A stretch of 64,000 nt of DNA from Chryseobacterium lactis. Its GTDB lineage: Bacteria > Bacteroidota > Bacteroidia > Flavobacteriales > Weeksellaceae. How positions within the stretch are numbered: position 1 is the stretch's first letter; each line of letters begins with the position of its first letter. Where the stretch lies: the NCBI RefSeq assembly GCF_003815875.1, contig NZ_CP033924.1, positions 4,774,001 to 4,838,000 on the forward strand, given 5' to 3'. Shown in pieces: positions 60,816 through 64,000 of the stretch. Both the position numbers and the translations under genes were made by a program. Below the pieces are notes generated by a model. That model did not search any database and was not told where the DNA came from. It saw only the letters and a program-made list of their open reading frames with translations.

Positions 60816-62180
60816 TTAATATGATAAAAACGACATTACCGATTGATAGATTGTATTTTTTGTTTGTAGGGGTAGATGTACACTTTGATAATTTCCGCTC
60901 AGGATTTTTACAATATCTCCATTTGGTGCTATTAGTACGGATTTACCTTCGTATGAACATTTTAACAAATATCTATGGTTTTCTATGGCTCTTAATCTCA
61001 CGATATCTAAATATTGCTTTCTTCCATAGAAAGAATTGTTCATAAATTCTTCGCTTGTTAACAGTAATAATTTGTTAGAGTTAAGAGATTTTTTTGCCAC
61101 AAAATCAGAAAATAAAATTTCATAACAAACAAAAGGAAATGAATGTAGGCTTCTACTTATTTGTGATTCATCATCTACATTATTTTTAAGATAATTGGAT
61201 TTTCCAAAAAAAGGGGTTAAAAATGGTGAAGTATATTCAGTGACCGGTACATATTTCTTTTTGGTACGAAATAAGGATTTCTCTTTGTCAACATAAGTTA
61301 TACCGTTAAACTTGTTAATGCTGTCATTTAAAATTTCCGAACCCAATACAATTTTATAGTTATTAAGTGTAAGGAAATTATTTAAAAGATAGGAAGCTTC
61401 GCTATACTTGAGATCTTTGGAACTTGTAGAATAAAATAACTCGGGTGTTATAAGCGTGAGTCCTTTAGCTGCCTTTTTTACTTCAAGATATCGTAAGATT
61501 AATTTAGTTTTATCATAATTAGATAAACTCATATCTTGCTTTGAAGGGACAAAGCACACCATATTTTCTGTTTTATAAATTTTATCATTTGGTTTCAGAT
61601 AGGTAAACAATGAAAGGATGGGAATCAAAAATAACAGGAATAATAATGCATAATATTTCTTTCTATTTTCAGAGGTGATTACTATGTAAATGATTAACGC
61701 AATACACAGTAACCAGGCAGTTCCGCTGTACACCCCGGTAAAAGAGTACCACTGAACTAAAAACCATTGATTTGCCAACACATTTCCAAAAGTCAACCAA
61801 GGCCATGCAATATCCCATTTTGTTAATATCCATTCACTGATCGGCCAGAAAATTATCAAGGTAACTTTATTGCTTATTTTATTTGTTTTCAAGTAAGAAA
61901 TAAGGACAAAGAAAAGTGTCATTACTGTAGAGTTCGCCAAATATGTTATTATAGAATTAGTAGCATCCACTGTGAAAAGCCAAAATGTTGCAAAAACGTT
62001 TAACGCCAGAAACACAGGGAAGATATATACAAATCGATATCCGAAGCTCCTGTGCTGGATATCGTTTAAAAATGTATATAGGACAACTAAGTTAGCGATG
62101 AAAATTATTCCAATATAATTCCAGGATATAAATGCCATGCAAGCAAATAAAGTCAGTAATTTCAGGTATCTAAGGATCAT
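60816..62180 (-). CDS. Apolipoprotein N-acyltransferase-like protein
   Basis: This protein of 454 residues has about seven N-terminal membrane helices followed by a nitrilase-type domain. The three Lnt catalytic residues can be placed: Glu247 in ITPELFY, Lys309 in KKKYVPVTEY and Cys352 in FVCYEIL. Lnt adds the third acyl chain to lipoproteins. This copy is shorter than the usual 500-540 residues and is coupled to an HExxH protein, so it is probably an accessory paralogue, not the housekeeping enzyme. Its ATG overlaps the upstream stop. Confidence 0.82.
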   Translation of the reverse strand: MILRYLKLLTLFACMAFISWNYIGIIFIANLVVLYTFLNDIQHRSFGYRFVYIFPVFLALNVFATFWLFTVDATNSIITYLANSTVMTLFFVLISYLKTNKISNKVTLIIFWPISEWILTKWDIAWPWLTFGNVLANQWFLVQWYSFTGVYSGTAWLLCIALIIYIVITSENRKKYYALLFLLFLIPILSLFTYLKPNDKIYKTENMVCFVPSKQDMSLSNYDKTKLILRYLEVKKAAKGLTLITPELFYSTSSKDLKYSEASYLLNNFLTLNNYKIVLGSEILNDSINKFNGITYVDKEKSLFRTKKKYVPVTEYTSPFLTPFFGKSNYLKNNVDDESQISRSLHSFPFVCYEILFSDFVAKKSLNSNKLLLLTSEEFMNNSFYGRKQYLDIVRLRAIENHRYLLKCSYEGKSVLIAPNGDIVKILSGNYQSVHLPLQTKNTIYQSVMSFLSY

Positions 62181-63064
62181 TTCAGCAGATTTTGATCAAA
62201 GGTATCAGAGAAATACCCAGCTTCCCGTTCAAAAAAGTTCTGGTAATAGTATGTTGAATTTTTGAATTCCAAATTATTTAATAAAATAAATGGTACATAT
62301 CTGAAATCATAATGAATGAAACTGTTTATTTTGTTTAATGTTTTACTTTTTGCATTCATATTTGCCAGTGGTTTACGTAAAAAGCTTTCTGTAACTGAGA
62401 AATCATTTGCCTGAAATATATGAATCACCTCATGCGGGATGAGCTGTACATTATCATGCTCCGAAGATTTATATACAATCACTCCCGGATAGGTCGCTGC
62501 AAGCGTGTTGTATTTCTCAAAAAGATCACTGCTGTTTGAGAAGATAACTTGTCCGTTTTGCAGAGTCCTTTTTAATTCAAATTTTGATTTAGATTGTAAA
62601 GCGACACCGAGCGTATAAATAAATGCTACCGGCATTAGTTTATATTTTACTTCTAATTTTTCTTTGGCAATCAGTTCAATTCTGCTAAATCCAAAATTAA
62701 GATGCCAGTATTCCCAGAAATTATTGTTTAAAGCTGCATTTTCTTTGATGGAAGTTCCTGCTGCATTGACCAATTTGGCAGCCCATATTAATTTCCAGTC
62801 ATTTTCTTCTTCTGAAAGTCTTACCAGCCTCTTACTTTCAAAAGTTAAATAGCCACCTAGCGCACCCTGGCAAAAGCCTTTTAGTACGACCTTTCCTAAT
62901 TTCTCATTTTTGTTCTTGTTAATAATTGCCCCAACGACTCCGATTATAGAGCCTATACTCACATTATAAATTAATTCTTTACCGTCTGAAGTTCTGGGCG
63001 CCTGTGCTAATGAGGTGGGAAGAGGTAGAATAAAAAGGAAAATAAATAAGTAATATTTAAGCAT
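62177..63064 (-). CDS. Secreted HExxH protein of unknown function
   Basis: This protein of 295 residues starts at ATG 63064 (MLKYYLFIFLF). The signal peptide ends near residue 20, followed by a hydrophobic region (NVSIGSIIGVVGAIINK). The zinc motif IPHEVIHIFQAND has H211, E212 and H215, and a late FFEREAGYF could supply a Glu (E279 or E281) as third ligand. No metalloprotease family is recognised. It overlaps the Lnt-like gene by 4 bases and follows a lipoprotein gene, suggesting a lipoprotein-handling unit. Confidence 0.65.
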   Translation of the reverse strand: MLKYYLFIFLFILPLPTSLAQAPRTSDGKELIYNVSIGSIIGVVGAIINKNKNEKLGKVVLKGFCQGALGGYLTFESKRLVRLSEEENDWKLIWAAKLVNAAGTSIKENAALNNNFWEYWHLNFGFSRIELIAKEKLEVKYKLMPVAFIYTLGVALQSKSKFELKRTLQNGQVIFSNSSDLFEKYNTLAATYPGVIVYKSSEHDNVQLIPHEVIHIFQANDFSVTESFLRKPLANMNAKSKTLNKINSFIHYDFRYVPFILLNNLEFKNSTYYYQNFFEREAGYFSDTFDQNLLK

Positions 63065-63077
63065 AATCAATAATTTA

Positions 63078-63110
63078 AAGGTTGCCATTTAGAATGACAA
63101 CCTTCTTTTT
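63078..63110 (+). terminator. Hairpin between the lipoprotein and HExxH genes
   Basis: AAGGTTGCCATT pairs with AATGACAACCTT with one mismatch and is followed by CTTTTT on the plus strand. The genes around it run on the minus strand, so it may act as an intercistronic stem instead of a full terminator. Confidence 0.55.
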
Positions 63111-63126
63111 ATTATAAATTTTTAAC

Positions 63127-63942
63127 TTAGTAATTGATTTGGTAATCAGCGCGTACCGCAGTTAATGCTCCCACTGATGTCTCATTCACAACAGAGCCTG
63201 ATGAATCTATTGTATATGCCATTCTGCCAATATAAAAAGATAGAAAGGCTCCCTTAGGAAACTTCTCAAGATCTTCTTTTGTTACCGTATAGCTTCCGTT
63301 ATCTTCCACCTTATCATAAACGACTTCATTGTTTGGTTTTGATTCTCTTATCACTAAATCTTCTTGTTCATAAGGGTTATATTCAACGCCCAATATCATC
63401 CCGTTTTCATTCTTAGGATCCTTATTCCATGTAATAACGGTACCGGGAACCAGTTTTCCGTTCACAAGACCGGAAACACCAACTTGCACTAATTCAGGTA
63501 TATAAACGTGGATACCTGATGCACCTTCCTGCTCACCTTTAGCAGTAGTGGAGTTTGTTTCTTGTGCAAAAATTAATTTACCGTTTTTTTGACTGATACT
63601 AATTTTCTTTCCAAATAAACTAGAATTATCAACATTGCTGATCCAGGAGTTCCCAAATTCTGAATAGTTAACCTGTGAGCTATATTCTCTACCCCCAAAA
63701 GTAATACCTAGTGGTTCTGCACCCTTTGAGCGTGAGGATATACTAAACATCCTGTTTTTACTATAAAGACCTCCCAGGTTTTCAATAAGTATGTGGTTTT
63801 TAGCTTCTGAATTATAGATTTTTGATATTACATCCTGGTAAGTAGCTAATTTTTCATCTGCTTTGGTAATGTTTGTGCTTTCATTAGAGCAAGACATTGT
63901 TAATAATGCTGCAAAAAAGAGTGATGCGAATATTTTTTTCAT
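63127..63942 (-). CDS. Hypothetical lipoprotein
   Basis: This protein of 271 residues starts at ATG 63942 (MKKIFASLFFAALLTMSC), with a lipobox and Cys18. It continues with SNESTNITKADEKLATY. The remaining sequence is beta-rich with IPELVQVGVSGLVNGKLVPG and GVEYNPYEQ. I do not recognise the family. It lies 15 bases after the end of a possible upstream gene, and with the HExxH and Lnt-like genes it may form one operon on the minus strand. Confidence 0.7.
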   Translation of the reverse strand: MKKIFASLFFAALLTMSCSNESTNITKADEKLATYQDVISKIYNSEAKNHILIENLGGLYSKNRMFSISSRSKGAEPLGITFGGREYSSQVNYSEFGNSWISNVDNSSLFGKKISISQKNGKLIFAQETNSTTAKGEQEGASGIHVYIPELVQVGVSGLVNGKLVPGTVITWNKDPKNENGMILGVEYNPYEQEDLVIRESKPNNEVVYDKVEDNGSYTVTKEDLEKFPKGAFLSFYIGRMAYTIDSSGSVVNETSVGALTAVRADYQINY

Positions 63943-63956
63943 AAGTATTTTATTTA

Positions 63957-64000
63957 TTATTGTCTTGACATAAATGCCCATTGATTAAAATTCCATTGCC
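63957..64000 (-). CDS. Possible 3' end of an upstream gene (partial)
   Basis: On the minus strand one frame from the window edge reads QWNFNQWAFMSRQ followed by a stop at 63957-63959, 15 bases before the lipoprotein start. The peptide looks like a plausible protein C-terminus, but only 13 codons are visible. It could be chance. Confidence 0.35.
   Translation of the reverse strand, partial: QWNFNQWAFMSRQ

Noticed and set aside
1..64000. CRISPR array, prophage or rRNA operon
   Set aside because: No regularly spaced repeats of CRISPR type, no phage structural gene cluster and no rRNA sequence were seen.

Overview
This window looks like a chromosomal segment of a member of the Flavobacteriia (Bacteroidota), most likely Chryseobacterium or a close relative. 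The pointers are low GC, a type IX secretion (Por) sorting tail on a secreted protein, many lipoproteins, starts usually lacking Shine-Dalgarno sequences, and repeated TAnnTTTG promoter boxes of the Bacteroidota sigma factor. The genus is an inference.

Layout. 1-2.6 kb: the 5' part of a Gcr-like recombinase, a peptidoglycan glycosyltransferase (mtgA), a metallophore/vitamin-type binding lipoprotein and tRNA-Arg(ACG). 2.7-11 kb: small metabolic and regulatory genes (Tet-like MFS pump with AraC regulator, luciferase-like flavoenzyme, NTF2-like protein, AraC and Crp regulators, YceI, pirin, isochorismatase-like hydrolase). 11-26.5 kb: a secreted LamG protein, a TPR histidine kinase with NarL-type regulator, DUF2911, a translationally coupled trio (PIG-L deacetylase, a 34-residue membrane peptide, sodium/solute symporter), a CREST-type membrane hydrolase, a membrane-anchored AraC regulator, a serine hydrolase and a surface protein.

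27.3-32.7 kb is a very AT-rich accessory island. An XRE-type regulator precedes a tightly overlapping four-gene operon: a small protein with a Gly/Ser-rich N-terminus, a PfkB-like/nucleoside deoxyribosyltransferase fusion, a QueC-like enzyme with intact catalytic and zinc motifs, and a helix-hairpin-helix DNA-glycosylase-like protein. A membrane-anchored NACHT NTPase follows. The QueC plus glycosylase pair recalls the ancillary genes of type IV CBASS, but no CD-NTase or TGT gene is present. This is the best candidate for an undescribed or little-described conflict system. A family of about 70-base repeats starts right after the operon and recurs five times up to 36.5 kb.

32.7-44.1 kb: patatin, serine hydrolases, GH16, alpha/beta hydrolases, NTF2-like, AraC regulators and a DUF4932-type metalloprotease. 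44.3-55.3 kb is a molybdenum-cofactor island built of two convergent operons: moaA-moeA-moaC-mobA-moeB on the plus strand, and TauE/SafE-moaD-moaE-fdhD-(116-aa protein)-formate-dehydrogenase-like-molybdopterin-domain-bestrophin on the minus strand. The cofactor made by these genes presumably serves the FdhF/YdeP-type enzyme in the same island. 55.5-64 kb: an AraC regulator with a decayed partial duplicate behind it, an outer-membrane protein, a CynX-type MFS pump divergent from an AraC regulator, a PhzF-family protein, and at the right edge an operon of a lipoprotein, an HExxH protein and an Lnt-like acyltransferase.

All functions are read from motifs and remembered family features; no database search was run.
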